From NCBI RefSeq assembly GCF_003002875.1, contig NZ_PVTH01000003.1:372001-436000 (forward strand): DNA of 64,000 bases, read 5' to 3'. The stretch is from Arcticibacter pallidicorallinus. Lineage in GTDB: Bacteria > Bacteroidota > Bacteroidia > Sphingobacteriales > Sphingobacteriaceae. Positions 19,178 through 28,271 of the stretch are shown in pieces. The first letter of the stretch is position 1. Every line of letters begins with the position of its first letter. The notes under the pieces are model-generated. The model was not told the origin of the DNA and searched no databases. It saw nothing but the letters and a program-made list of their open reading frames with translations. Made by a program: the position numbers and the translations under genes.

Positions 19178-19253
19178 AGTTGACGCTTAATTTGCAAAAA
19201 TAAGCAAATAAAACAGGCTTTTCTATAACAGAAAGGTCAGTAAATGAAAGGAT

Positions 19254-19685
19254 TTAGAAGGTTCGCGCCTGGAGATATTGATTCTCTTTAGCCGTCATGG
19301 TCGCCTTATGCTCTTTACCCTTGTCTTTGTACCCCAAAAGGTGGAGGATACCATGGATAATAACGCGATGAAGCTCATCCCGTTCGGAAGTCTTAAAGCT
19401 GGCCGCGTTGTCTCTGATGCGATCAATGCTGATGAAGATATCACCCTCTATCAATCCTTCCTCCTCACTATTGTCGAAAGTAATGATATCGGTAAGTGTA
19501 TCATGATTCAGATACTGAATATTCATATCGAGGAGATAGTCGTCACTACAGAAAATAAACGACAAATCCCCACAACGCTGGTTTTCGTTAGCGATAGTGG
19601 CTGTAATCCACTTACGGATCTCGCCTTTTTGTTTAAGTACAAAGGGAATTCCCTCTGAATGAAAAAGGATACTCTCTTTGGCCAT
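19254..19685 (-). CDS. ybeY: rRNA maturation endoribonuclease YbeY
   Basis: A 143-residue zinc-dependent single-strand endoribonuclease involved in 16S rRNA 3' processing and ribosome quality control. The motif is HGILHLLGYKDKGKEH: H111 and H115 match the usual zinc histidines, while the third histidine position (HGxLHLxGYxH) holds D121. Earlier conserved segments 'LSFIFCSDDYLLDMNIQYLNHDTLTDIITF' and 'EGDIFISIDRI' are present. It overlaps the HATPase gene by 1 bp. Confidence 0.93.
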   Translation of the reverse strand: MAKESILFHSEGIPFVLKQKGEIRKWITATIANENQRCGDLSFIFCSDDYLLDMNIQYLNHDTLTDIITFDNSEEEGLIEGDIFISIDRIRDNAASFKTSERDELHRVIIHGILHLLGYKDKGKEHKATMTAKENQYLQARTF

Positions 19686-20125
19686 CAGATCTTGAAATGT
19701 AATTCTATTTGATTTCCCGTCATATTAAAAATGCACTGGTCAGCCAGATGCTTGACGATGAAGATACCCCGGCCGGAGAGATTTTCGAGGTTATCAGGAG
19801 CGGTTGGATCCGGCAGATTATTATAGTCAAACCCTTCCCCTTCATCCGCAATAGTGAATTGGAAATCTCTTTTACCGATAATTTCAAGATTGATATATAC
19901 TTTTTTTGTCTCGTCCTGTTTGTTGCCGTGGATAATGGAGTTGATTACCACTTCATTTAAGCAAGTAAGCATATTCGCATATACGTTTTCAGGTATGCTG
20001 TTCTGCTCGTGAAGGGTGTCAATAAAGTTCTCGAGAGTAGTTATACTTTCCAACTTTGAAGGCAACTGCAAAGTATAAAGAACGGAATTATCCGAATTAT
20101 CTACCCGATTAGTTGTCATATTCAC
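19685..20125 (-). CDS. HATPase-domain protein (RsbW/SpoIIAB-like anti-sigma regulator fold)
   Basis: A 146-residue GHKL ATPase domain without a kinase histidine region. It shows an N-box 'LNEVVINSIIHGNK', a G1 box 'IADEGEGFDYNNLPDP' and a G2 region 'LSGRGIFIVKHLAD'. This resembles stand-alone HATPase_c_2 proteins that phosphorylate or bind anti-anti-sigma factors. No sigma factor or STAS partner is nearby, so the role is open. It is sandwiched between DUF4175 (4-bp overlap) and ybeY (1-bp overlap), an arrangement consistent with coupled translation. Confidence 0.85.
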   Translation of the reverse strand: MNMTTNRVDNSDNSVLYTLQLPSKLESITTLENFIDTLHEQNSIPENVYANMLTCLNEVVINSIIHGNKQDETKKVYINLEIIGKRDFQFTIADEGEGFDYNNLPDPTAPDNLENLSGRGIFIVKHLADQCIFNMTGNQIELHFKI

Positions 20126-23100
20126 TGTTTTGATGTTAAAGATCTATAATAATCACCAACTTTCAATTGATAAAAAGAATTAAGGCCAGGCGGAACAGTC
20201 CTAAGATAATCTATTTCTCTCGCTTTAATCATTTCCAATTGCTGTAGTAAAGGAACAGCGCCCGGTAAAACGTCCATACCTTGCCTGCTTTCACGTTTAT
20301 CATCCAGCTCGCGCTCTCTTTCAGAATGTTCAGCCTGCAACAGTCGAGCCAAAATATCCCTTTGCCGGTTCATCGTCTCCAGCTCAATCTTCTTGTTTAC
20401 GAGAGCCCTCTCGCTTTGTTCCATATCTTTTGCTAATTTCTGCAGATTTCCCAATTCTCGCACTCCTTCAGTCATTAAATTTCTGGTAAAGTCCTCCAAT
20501 GCTCGTTTTATTAAGTTCTGTTCACGAGCCATCTTGGCCATATTTTCAGACGAGGCGTGTTCTCCCTTGTCTCTACCATCTGGCTGGCCGTTTTGTTTGA
20601 GCTGTTCTCTGGCTTTTTGCATATTCTTATTTAGCTCATCCTGTTGCTGTATCAATTGAGAAAGGCTTTTCTGCTGACCCTGACCCTGGCCAGATGAATT
20701 TTTCATAGCCCGATCCAGTTGCGCTCTGACCTCATCAATAAGCAGTGTCAGGTCGTTCATGGATGTCATAGCCCGTTGTTGAAACTTCACAGCTTCGCTC
20801 GGGACGCGCTCTGCCAGGCTCTCTATCGATGAATTAATATCATGGGTAATGTTTTGAACTTCCATGTTCACTGCCGACTCTATTTGAGGCAGGATGCGAC
20901 TCAAAGCGTAGAGGCTGTCGCCTATTGTTTTCATATTATCCTTAATCCGCATCTGAGTTTGGGTGTATGATGACACTGAAGTTCCCTCAGCCTGACTGCC
21001 ATTTACAGCCTTAAGCAGTTTTTCCTGATCAAACGATGACTTCAGCAGATTGTCAAGTATTTGGTTGAGAGTTCGCATTTTCACTCTGTTACCTGCGGTC
21101 TGGCTGTTGTCCCTTGCCTTTTCAAGCCCCGAAGAAAGCGCTTCCATTTCTTCCCCGGCAGACTCCATTTCCTTTTTCGCGCGCGCGACATTGGCAGCAC
21201 TAATAGATTTTTCACTCTGACTCTGTGCTTTAACGATTGCAGCTTGTTTTTCAACAGACTGGTCGAAAGTCCCTCCACGCTCCAGTATTCTGCTTTTTTC
21301 CTCCAGTGACGCCAGATCTTTACTGATAGATTTGAATTTTTGGGATAGCCCCTGCTGCTGCCGAAGCGTTTCTCCTCTTTTTGGCGCTTCGCTGGATATA
21401 TTTTTGGCTAAGTGCTTTTGGTCAGCAGCCATAGTTTTCAGCTCATCAAGAGTATGTGCGAGCTTCTGTTCAAACTCTAGGTGCTTATAAAGCTCCAGGA
21501 TACGGTCCAGCTCCTTTTGAACCTCCCTGCTTCCCGCTTGCATCTTGCTGATCTCTTGCTGAGTCCCTGCCTTATGATTTTCCTGAAGCATTTTCTCGAT
21601 ATCTTTCAATAGCTCACGGGTTTTCTCATCCAGCACCTGATCCAGAAGTTTCTCCAGTTGTCGCTGTTGTTCCGTAATAGCGTCGGCATCCGCGTACAGA
21701 TCCTTTTGGTTCATACGGCTTTTCTCGCTTTCTTCCTTCGTTTCTTTAATAAGCTGCTCCAGTTCTTTTTGCTTCTGCAGCAGGTCTGCCACCTGTTTTT
21801 TCTGCGAATAAGAGAGCTCCCTTTCATCGATCAGGTCCCTGTTCAAACGCTTGGCTGTCGATTCAATAACGGAAGCCTCCGTGATTGCCTGCTTAAGCTT
21901 AGCTTCAGTAATCCGTTGCGACTGCTCCACCTGTTTCACTGTCTCCTTAACAGAGGGTCTGGCTATTCTCATGACCTCTGTGCTGGAACGCTTGTAACCT
22001 CCGGTAGCGTCGTTGTCGCGAACCTCGAAGTAGAATTCCAGATCCTGTCCAGGCTGTAGTTTGAAATCGGCAGCAGAAACGCTTCGAAAAAAGGACTGCT
22101 GAACTCCCAGTCTATCCAGAATGATAGCCTTCGATCGCAGGGGTGATAATGTTGAACCCTCACGCATCCGGTACATCAGGCGTAAATCTTTGAAGCCGTG
22201 ATCGTCGTTAACCTGGCCTAAGAAAAATGCCATCTGTTTATCCAGGGAGTCTTTTCGTTCAACAATCTGGATGGAGGGGGCTTCGTCAGGAACAACATTT
22301 ACCCTGAAATTAACAAGCCCTGCATCCTGCGTATCCCTACCTTTTGCAGAAAATTGGATACCCAAAGATTTTGTCGCAGTTAAGGAATAATGATAAGCAG
22401 AGTTATCTTTTTTCTCCAGATCCTGCTGTATCCCATCTTCCCTGACTACCCTTAAGCCTGGAGTATGATCAGCAACAATCCTGTACGCGATGCGGGTACC
22501 GGAAGGTACGGTCAGGTCACTTAAGCTGTTCTTCCTCTCATTCTTCCTGTTCAGATATCCCGGGTAGATCAGATCAACCCGGGCAGCGGCTATTGACGGA
22601 CGCTCTTGTACCTCTATAACGAAAGGCTCCGAGAAAAAGTCGCCTCCTTTAAAGCGGATGGTCTTTGTCTTCTGGAGGTTTTTAAAGGTATGCTTAAAGT
22701 TTACGGTGTTTACTTTTTCGATCTTAAAAGTATTGGGGCCGTCTTCCAGATAGACTGCGTCCGGAACCTCATTTCCTACCAATTTGAGCTGTACAATAAA
22801 GTCCTCACCCTGCAAGGCCGTCCGCTCTTCATTAAGCAGAACGAAGCGAAAAGGAGCCTTCTTTTCATATGTCTTTTTGTAATGAATTACTCTTTCTGTT
22901 CCTTCGCTAAGGATATACGGTGCCGTTAAAGCTACTAGAATAATGACGAAGAGGGGGGGCAGCGCGTAGCGGAGATACTTGCGGTTTTCCCCAATGCGTA
23001 TAGCCGACTGAAACGGGACCGGCTTAAGTTCGGCAATCTTTTGATTGATAGCCGATTCTATCAGGGAACTAGCTTCAGGAGACTTTCCTGATAGTTCCTT

Positions 23101-23454
23101 CAGCTGGATAGCGTTCAGAAGCTTATCCTGCACATGGGGGAAGTGTTTGCCAATGATGAGCGAGGCCTGGTTATGGTCGATCCGTTTTCCCAGACTGAAA
23201 TACCCCATCAAGGGTATCAGAAGAAAGCGCAGGAAAACGCCAACTTGCAGGAGGATAAAGCTATAAAAGAAAACAGCCCGTATAGCCGGGCTGAAATTTC
23301 CAAAATATGCTGAAATAGTAACGAAGATATAGCCGGTCATCAGAGCGGCTGCCAGATACAGCGATCCACGCACTATTTGATTCAAATAGTATTTCCGTAT
23401 AAACTCATCGATTTTGGCAATAAGTCCCGCGTAATTAGCATCCGAAGCACCCAT
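20122..23454 (-). CDS. DUF4175 domain-containing large membrane-anchored coiled-coil protein
   Basis: A 1110-residue protein with two or three membrane helices in the first 180 residues, and one more near 'ALPPLFVIILVALTAPYIL'. A beta-rich periplasmic part follows (about 200-490, with 'YPGYLNRKNE' and 'LPSGTRIAY'-like strands). The C-terminal 600 residues are very charged Gln/Lys/Glu-rich helix, predicted coiled coil. This matches the DUF4175 family, with no established function. It is the first gene of a cluster including the HATPase and ybeY, and lies 47 bp downstream of cysN. The 4-bp overlap with the HATPase suggests coexpression. Confidence 0.85.
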   Translation of the reverse strand: MGASDANYAGLIAKIDEFIRKYYLNQIVRGSLYLAAALMTGYIFVTISAYFGNFSPAIRAVFFYSFILLQVGVFLRFLLIPLMGYFSLGKRIDHNQASLIIGKHFPHVQDKLLNAIQLKELSGKSPEASSLIESAINQKIAELKPVPFQSAIRIGENRKYLRYALPPLFVIILVALTAPYILSEGTERVIHYKKTYEKKAPFRFVLLNEERTALQGEDFIVQLKLVGNEVPDAVYLEDGPNTFKIEKVNTVNFKHTFKNLQKTKTIRFKGGDFFSEPFVIEVQERPSIAAARVDLIYPGYLNRKNERKNSLSDLTVPSGTRIAYRIVADHTPGLRVVREDGIQQDLEKKDNSAYHYSLTATKSLGIQFSAKGRDTQDAGLVNFRVNVVPDEAPSIQIVERKDSLDKQMAFFLGQVNDDHGFKDLRLMYRMREGSTLSPLRSKAIILDRLGVQQSFFRSVSAADFKLQPGQDLEFYFEVRDNDATGGYKRSSTEVMRIARPSVKETVKQVEQSQRITEAKLKQAITEASVIESTAKRLNRDLIDERELSYSQKKQVADLLQKQKELEQLIKETKEESEKSRMNQKDLYADADAITEQQRQLEKLLDQVLDEKTRELLKDIEKMLQENHKAGTQQEISKMQAGSREVQKELDRILELYKHLEFEQKLAHTLDELKTMAADQKHLAKNISSEAPKRGETLRQQQGLSQKFKSISKDLASLEEKSRILERGGTFDQSVEKQAAIVKAQSQSEKSISAANVARAKKEMESAGEEMEALSSGLEKARDNSQTAGNRVKMRTLNQILDNLLKSSFDQEKLLKAVNGSQAEGTSVSSYTQTQMRIKDNMKTIGDSLYALSRILPQIESAVNMEVQNITHDINSSIESLAERVPSEAVKFQQRAMTSMNDLTLLIDEVRAQLDRAMKNSSGQGQGQQKSLSQLIQQQDELNKNMQKAREQLKQNGQPDGRDKGEHASSENMAKMAREQNLIKRALEDFTRNLMTEGVRELGNLQKLAKDMEQSERALVNKKIELETMNRQRDILARLLQAEHSERERELDDKRESRQGMDVLPGAVPLLQQLEMIKAREIDYLRTVPPGLNSFYQLKVGDYYRSLTSKQ

Positions 23455-23501
23455 ATTATCCGTCTATGTAAATCTAACGAATAAAAAGATACTTAAGGTG
23501 C

Positions 23502-24743
23502 CTACTGAAGCATACAGCCAGCAACTGTAGTATGAGCTGTTTCGTCGATAAGGATCGCGCCACCGTTCGCCCGGAGCGTGTTATAGCTATCATAAGCGAT
23601 AGGAGAGGCCGTTTTGATCGTTACGTTGACAACATCATTTAAGCCTACCTGGTCAAAATCCTCATGTCTCTCGAGGGTATTCACGTCAATCTTATAATTG
23701 ATCTCCTTAATGACACATCTTACCCGCTTGCTCTGAACCTGCAGCAGGTATTTATTTCCCTTTACCAGTGGCCGGTTATCCATCCAGCAAATGGTTGCCT
23801 GTACATCCTGAGATATTTTGATAATATCCGACTGCTTGACGATTAAATCACCCCGGTTGATATCAATATCATCCTTCAGCCTGATAACAGCACTTTGCGG
23901 AGCGAATGCCTCTTCAACTTCCAACCCATGAACCTCCACAGCTTCAACAACCGATTCGATGCCATCAGGAAGGACCGTCACGCGGTCGCCTTTTTTATAA
24001 GTCCCGCTCAATACCTTTCCTGCGTAGCCGCGATAGTCGTGCAGATCATCCGACTGCGGACGGATCACATACTGTACAGGAAACCTTGACTCGTCGTAGT
24101 TGATATCCTGAGCCACATTCACGTTCTCCAATAAGTGAAGCAGTGTCTCGCCCTTAAACCAGGGCATATTAGCCGATGGATTCACAATATTGTCACCATT
24201 CAGCGCACTGATCGGAATGAACTTCACATCCTTGATTTTCAACGATTCAGCCATTTTTGAATATTCTGCCACGATAGAATCGTACACTTCCTGAGAGAAG
24301 TCCACCATATCCATTTTGTTGATGGTCACCACCACATGCGGAAGCTGCAGGAGAGAGGCAAGAATGGTATGCCGGCGAGTCTGTTCTATCACACCAAGGC
24401 GTGCGTCAACCAGTATAATGATGAGATCAGAGTTAGAAGCCCCTGTGACCATATTACGGGTGTACTGGATATGACCAGGCGCATCCGCGATAATGAACTT
24501 TCTTTTTTCCGTATTGAAATACTTGTATGCTACATCGATAGTGATGCCCTGCTCTCTTTCGGCGCGTAAGCCGTCTGTGAAAAGAGCCAGGTCTATTTCA
24601 CCTTCAGACTTGTTCTTACTTTGTTTCTGAATTGTTTCAAGCTGATCAACCTTTATCGAATCCGTATCATATAAAAGTCGCCCGATCAGAGTACTTTTTC
24701 CGTCATCAACGCTACCAGCTGTTATAAATCGCAGTAAATCCAT
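23502..24743 (-). CDS. cysN: Sulfate adenylyltransferase subunit 1 (GTPase)
   Basis: The GTPase subunit that drives ATP sulfurylase, making APS from sulfate and ATP together with CysD. The 413 residues begin with the EF-Tu-like motifs: GSVDDGKST (10-18), DAPGH, NKMD and a SAL motif. 'EREQGITIDVAYKYF' is the switch I region. The protein ends after the beta-barrel domains. It lacks the fused CysC APS kinase domain found in NodQ-type proteins, consistent with the APS-reducing CysH upstream. It lies 93 bp after cysD in the same direction. Confidence 0.96.
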   Translation of the reverse strand: MDLLRFITAGSVDDGKSTLIGRLLYDTDSIKVDQLETIQKQSKNKSEGEIDLALFTDGLRAEREQGITIDVAYKYFNTEKRKFIIADAPGHIQYTRNMVTGASNSDLIIILVDARLGVIEQTRRHTILASLLQLPHVVVTINKMDMVDFSQEVYDSIVAEYSKMAESLKIKDVKFIPISALNGDNIVNPSANMPWFKGETLLHLLENVNVAQDINYDESRFPVQYVIRPQSDDLHDYRGYAGKVLSGTYKKGDRVTVLPDGIESVVEAVEVHGLEVEEAFAPQSAVIRLKDDIDINRGDLIVKQSDIIKISQDVQATICWMDNRPLVKGNKYLLQVQSKRVRCVIKEINYKIDVNTLERHEDFDQVGLNDVVNVTIKTASPIAYDSYNTLRANGGAILIDETAHTTVAGCMLQ

Positions 24744-24836
24744 TTAATTTCTATTCTTTCTTAAGCGGTAAGCGCCAGGCATTTACCGTATCGTGATTGT
24801 TATGCTCCTCTAAAGGGCCATTCGTTTCAGAACGAT

Positions 24837-25745
24837 CTAGAAGTAGCCGTTCTTTTTGCGATCTTCCATCGCTGCTTCAGACACCTGATCATCGATCCGC
24901 GTTTCACCCCGCTCACTGATATTGGTGAGATGGATCTCAGCGATGATATCATCTATCGTAGACGCCGTTGATTCAACAGCCGCTGTACAGGTCATATCTC
25001 CAACCGTTCGGTATCTGACGTTCTTCTTTACAATCACGTCGCCTTCATCTACACGGATAAAATCAGACATCGCAACCAAATGCTCGTTATGTACGATCAC
25101 TTCCCGCTCATGCGTAAAGTAGATAGATGGCAGCTCAATTCCTTCCCGCTTGATGTAGTTCCAAACGTCAAGCTCCACCCAGTTACTGATCGGAAATACT
25201 CGTACATTTTCTCCAAGTGCTATCTTACCATTGTACAGATTCCATAGCTCAGGACGCTGTTTCTTGGGGTCCCACTGGCCGAATTCGTCTCTTACCGAGA
25301 AGATACGCTCTTTAGCCCTGGCCTTTTCTTCGTCCCGGCGCGCTCCGCCAATACAAGCATCAAAGCCAAACTCTTCAATGGTATCCAGGAGGGTGTACGA
25401 CTGCAATGCATTACGGGATGCGAACTTACCTGAAGGCTCCTTCAGACCTCTGGCTTTGATCGTATCTTCCACTTTTCTTACAATCAGCTTAGCGCCATAT
25501 TGTTCCGCAATCTTGTCACGGTATTCCAATGCTTCCGGAAAGTTATGACCCGTGTCAATGTGCACCAATGGAAAAGGGATCTTCCCCGGCTTAAAAGCCT
25601 TAAGAGCCAGTTGAACAAGGGTAATAGAATCTTTACCACCAGAAAATAAGAGCGCAGGGCGTTCAAACTGACCCGCTACCTCGCGCATAATGTGTATAGA
25701 CTCCGCTTCCAGCAGGTCAAGATAATCCAATGTATGTTGCGGCAT
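24837..25745 (-). CDS. cysD: Sulfate adenylyltransferase subunit 2
   Basis: The catalytic PP-loop subunit of ATP sulfurylase. The 302-residue protein has the SGGKDS pyrophosphatase loop at residues 35-40, 'VHIDTGHNFPEALEYRD', 'CIGGARRDEEKARAKERIFSVRDEFGQWDPKKQRPELW' and the C-terminal 'RYRTVGDMTCTAAVES'. Order on the minus strand is cysH, cysD (18-bp gap) and cysN, so it is probably one operon. Its C-terminus (KKNGYF) is the normal family end. Confidence 0.97.
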   Translation of the reverse strand: MPQHTLDYLDLLEAESIHIMREVAGQFERPALLFSGGKDSITLVQLALKAFKPGKIPFPLVHIDTGHNFPEALEYRDKIAEQYGAKLIVRKVEDTIKARGLKEPSGKFASRNALQSYTLLDTIEEFGFDACIGGARRDEEKARAKERIFSVRDEFGQWDPKKQRPELWNLYNGKIALGENVRVFPISNWVELDVWNYIKREGIELPSIYFTHEREVIVHNEHLVAMSDFIRVDEGDVIVKKNVRYRTVGDMTCTAAVESTASTIDDIIAEIHLTNISERGETRIDDQVSEAAMEDRKKNGYF

Positions 25746-25763
25746 AAAAACTATATTTTTATA

Positions 25764-26480
25764 TTATGAATGGGCATGAAGTCCGCATTCTTTATTCGTT
25801 CTGTCTTCCCACCACCATCTGCCGGCTCTGAAGTCGTCTCCAGGCTGTATAGCCCGGGTACATGGAGCACATCCAATGCTGACAAAACCTTTGTCATGAA
25901 GAGTATTGTAGGGAATCCCGTGCTGATTAATGAAAGCACGAACTTCATCTGTTGTCCAGTGAAGCAAAGGATGGTATTTGATGATCTTGTTGGTCTCATC
26001 CCACTCAATTTCCGGCAGGTCACCACGGTCGGGCGAATGCTCGGCTCTCAGGCCGGTTATCCATAGCGAATTGCCCGCGAGAGCTCTCCGCAGGGGCTCT
26101 ACCTTTCTGATAAAGCAGCATGATTTACGGTTCTCTACCGATTCATAAAATGAGTTCGGACCTTTCAGACTCACGAAAGTCTGAATATCCTCCTGGTTAG
26201 GGTAGTAGGCTTCGATTCTGGTATTGTACTGCTCATTGGTACGACTCCATACATAGTAAGTCTCATTGAACATCCGGCCCGTGTCCAGCGTGAAAATCTT
26301 TACAGGGAGCGACTGGCTCAGGATCATGTGAGCGATAGCCTGATCTTCCCAGCTGAAACTGGTAGAAAAAATAATGTTTCCCTCAAATTGTTTAGCTAGC
26401 AAAGCCAGGCCTTCCTGCGGCGACAATTTAGATGCGACCGCCGCTAGCTCTTGTACTTTATTTTCCAGAATCTCTGACAT
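25764..26480 (-). CDS. cysH: Assimilatory adenylylsulfate (APS) reductase
   Basis: Reduces APS to sulfite with thioredoxin or glutaredoxin electrons. The 238-residue protein has the [4Fe-4S] motif of APS-type enzymes, C121-C122 ('KSCCFIRKVEPL') and C204-x-x-C207 ('GCAPCTRAIQPGDD'). The catalytic C-terminal cysteine is C232 in 'KECGLH'. These cysteines separate APS reductases from PAPS reductases, which lack CC...CxxC. This agrees with the absence of an APS kinase domain in CysN. It is the first gene of the cysHDN operon, behind a palindrome. No sulfite reductase gene is in the window. Confidence 0.95.
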   Translation of the reverse strand: MSEILENKVQELAAVASKLSPQEGLALLAKQFEGNIIFSTSFSWEDQAIAHMILSQSLPVKIFTLDTGRMFNETYYVWSRTNEQYNTRIEAYYPNQEDIQTFVSLKGPNSFYESVENRKSCCFIRKVEPLRRALAGNSLWITGLRAEHSPDRGDLPEIEWDETNKIIKYHPLLHWTTDEVRAFINQHGIPYNTLHDKGFVSIGCAPCTRAIQPGDDFRAGRWWWEDRTNKECGLHAHS

Positions 26481-26503
26481 TTTCTATTCTATTTCCTCCT
26501 CAT

Positions 26504-26522
26504 TTTACCAACAGTCGGTAAA
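26504..26522. promoter_or_regulatory. Palindromic candidate operator upstream of cysHDN
   Basis: TTTACCAACAGTCGGTAAA has 9-bp arms (one mismatch) around a central A, 24 bp upstream of the cysH start. It lies just downstream of a minus-strand TAnnTTTG element, where a bound repressor would block transcription. The regulator is unknown; none is encoded next to it. Confidence 0.5.
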
Positions 26523-26539
26523 TCTATAGAAAAGGTAGG

Positions 26540-26547
26540 CAAAAATA
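26540..26547 (-). promoter_or_regulatory. Candidate cysH promoter (-7 element)
   Basis: CAAAAATA reads TATTTTTG on the minus strand, matching TAnnTTTG, 60 bp before the cysH ATG. No good -33 was found. The palindrome lies downstream, around +10 to +30. Confidence 0.45.
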
Positions 26548-26651
26548 GAAACATTTGCTTATTAAAGCACCATGAAATTTAAAATAAGGCACTTACATGA
26601 CCGTCAGGGCACTGAAATGCCGGGGCCTGTTTATATAAAGCCGAGGAAGCG

Positions 26652-26659
26652 TATCTTTG
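26652..26659 (+). promoter_or_regulatory. Candidate gltX promoter (-7 element)
   Basis: TATCTTTG matches TAnnTTTG, 17 bp upstream of the gltX ATG. A TTTA at 26627-26630 or so is the closest -33-like sequence. The leader would be very short, roughly a dozen nucleotides. Confidence 0.5.
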
Positions 26660-26676
26660 CGTTTTAATTAGAAATT

Positions 26677-28191
26677 ATGACGGATAACGTAAGGGTACGT
26701 TTTGCTCCCAGCCCGACAGGAGGTTTGCACCTCGGAGGTGTACGTACAGTTTTATTTAACTATCTTTTTGCAAAAAAGCATGGTGGAAAATTCATTCTGA
26801 GAATTGAGGATACCGACCAGAGCAGATATGTAGAGGGAGCTGAACAATACATTGCTGATTGTCTGGACTGGTGTGGGTTTCATGCAGATGAGAGCCCGCT
26901 GGCAGGCGGTCCTTATGGCCCTTATCGTCAAAGCGAACGCAAGCCCCTGTATCGCCAATACGCAGAAAGATTGGTTCAGGAAGGCTATGCTTATTATGCA
27001 TTTGATACTTCCGCCGAACTGGAGGCCAAACGAAAAGAAATACCTAATTTCCAGTATGGTCATGCACACCGCATGGAGATGAAAAACTCCATTTCTCTGC
27101 CACAGGAAGAAGTTCAGCAATTGCTGGATAGCGGTGCTCCCTACGTAATCCGCATTAGGATACCCGAGGGAGAAACCATTTCTTTCATTGACCTCATCAG
27201 GGGCGACGTTACCTTCGATGCCGGCCTTTCCGATGACAAAGTGCTCTTAAAAGCCGACGGGATGCCTACCTACCATCTTGCTGTAGTGGTCGATGATTAC
27301 CTGATGAAGATAACCCATGCGTTCCGGGGCGAAGAATGGCTGCCGTCGGCACCCGTTCATCTGCTTTTATGGAAATACCTGGGATGGGAAGATGACATGC
27401 CGAAATGGGCTCACCTGCCGCTAATTCTAAAGCCCGATGGCAACGGTAAGCTCAGCAAGCGCGATGGAGCGAGGCTGGGTTTCCCTGTCTACGCCATGAA
27501 CTGGACTGATCCGGCGACGGCAGAAATAACACCCGGTTTCCGGGAGATCGGCTTTATGCCGGAAGCTTTTATCAATATGCTGGCTATGCTGGGCTGGAAT
27601 GATGGCACCGAACAGGAGCTGTTCAGTCTGGAGGAATTGATTGAAAAATTTAGTCTCGAGCACGTCAGCAAAGCGGGAGCGAAGTTTAACTATGAGAAGG
27701 CAAAATGGTTTAGTGCTGAATGGATTAAAAAGACCTCTGCAGATAAACTCTATCCTGAAGTTGCGAAGCTTTTTGCTCAGGAAGGTATCGAAGCAACTGA
27801 GGATAAAGCGCTCTCCGTAATCGACCTGGTTAAGGATCGTTGCACATTTATTGCTGACTTCGTTCAACAGGCGGGATATTTCTTCCGTACTCCTGCAGAG
27901 TATGATCTTAATTCGGTTCAGCCGAAGTGGTCAGAGCAAAAGGAAGAGTTCTTCCATTCATTCTCTGCCTTACTGTCGTCGGGCCCGGATCTTTCTTCGG
28001 CAGAGCTGGAAGCGGAGTTTAAGCAGCTCGCGCAGGAAAAGGGACTGAAGGTGGGTGATGTGATGCTTCCTTACCGCATTATGCTCGTTGGAGGCAAGTT
28101 CGGGCCTGCAGTTTTTGATATCACCAAAATGATAGGAGAGGAAGAGGCTATTTCGCGGATATCTAAGGCTCTTGTCGCCTTTAAAGGATAA
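26677..28191 (+). CDS. gltX: Glutamyl-tRNA synthetase
   Basis: Class I synthetase that charges tRNA-Glu, and in some bacteria tRNA-Gln as well. The 504-residue protein has the adenylate motif HLGG (18-21; HIGH equivalent) in 'PSPTGGLHLGGVRTVLFNYLFAK' and the KMSKS-type loop KLSKRDG near residue 258. It also has 'RIEDTDQSRYVEGAEQYI' and 'FRGEEWLPSAPVHLLLWKYLGW'. The C-terminal anticodon-binding domain is complete. A normal GluRS; whether a GlnRS exists elsewhere cannot be told. It is divergent from the cys operon. Confidence 0.97.
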   Translation: MTDNVRVRFAPSPTGGLHLGGVRTVLFNYLFAKKHGGKFILRIEDTDQSRYVEGAEQYIADCLDWCGFHADESPLAGGPYGPYRQSERKPLYRQYAERLVQEGYAYYAFDTSAELEAKRKEIPNFQYGHAHRMEMKNSISLPQEEVQQLLDSGAPYVIRIRIPEGETISFIDLIRGDVTFDAGLSDDKVLLKADGMPTYHLAVVVDDYLMKITHAFRGEEWLPSAPVHLLLWKYLGWEDDMPKWAHLPLILKPDGNGKLSKRDGARLGFPVYAMNWTDPATAEITPGFREIGFMPEAFINMLAMLGWNDGTEQELFSLEELIEKFSLEHVSKAGAKFNYEKAKWFSAEWIKKTSADKLYPEVAKLFAQEGIEATEDKALSVIDLVKDRCTFIADFVQQAGYFFRTPAEYDLNSVQPKWSEQKEEFFHSFSALLSSGPDLSSAELEAEFKQLAQEKGLKVGDVMLPYRIMLVGGKFGPAVFDITKMIGEEEAISRISKALVAFKG

Positions 28192-28232
28192 TCACAGAGG
28201 TTTTTAGAACCTGCATATAACCGATTTTTAGT

Positions 28233-28271
28233 AAAAGGGGTGTTCATGAAAATGATCGCCCCTTTTCTTTT
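28233..28271 (+). terminator. gltX intrinsic terminator
   Basis: Stem 28233-28242 with 28257-28266 (AAAAGGGGTG paired with CGCCCCTTTT, one G-U), 14-nt loop, followed by CTTTTCC. It lies 42 bp after the gltX stop. Confidence 0.8.

Noticed and set aside
24744-24836. Open frame of about 28 codons between cysD and cysN, ending in a K/E-rich tail
   Set aside because: No start codon of its own, too short to support as a gene, and the flanking proteins are complete.
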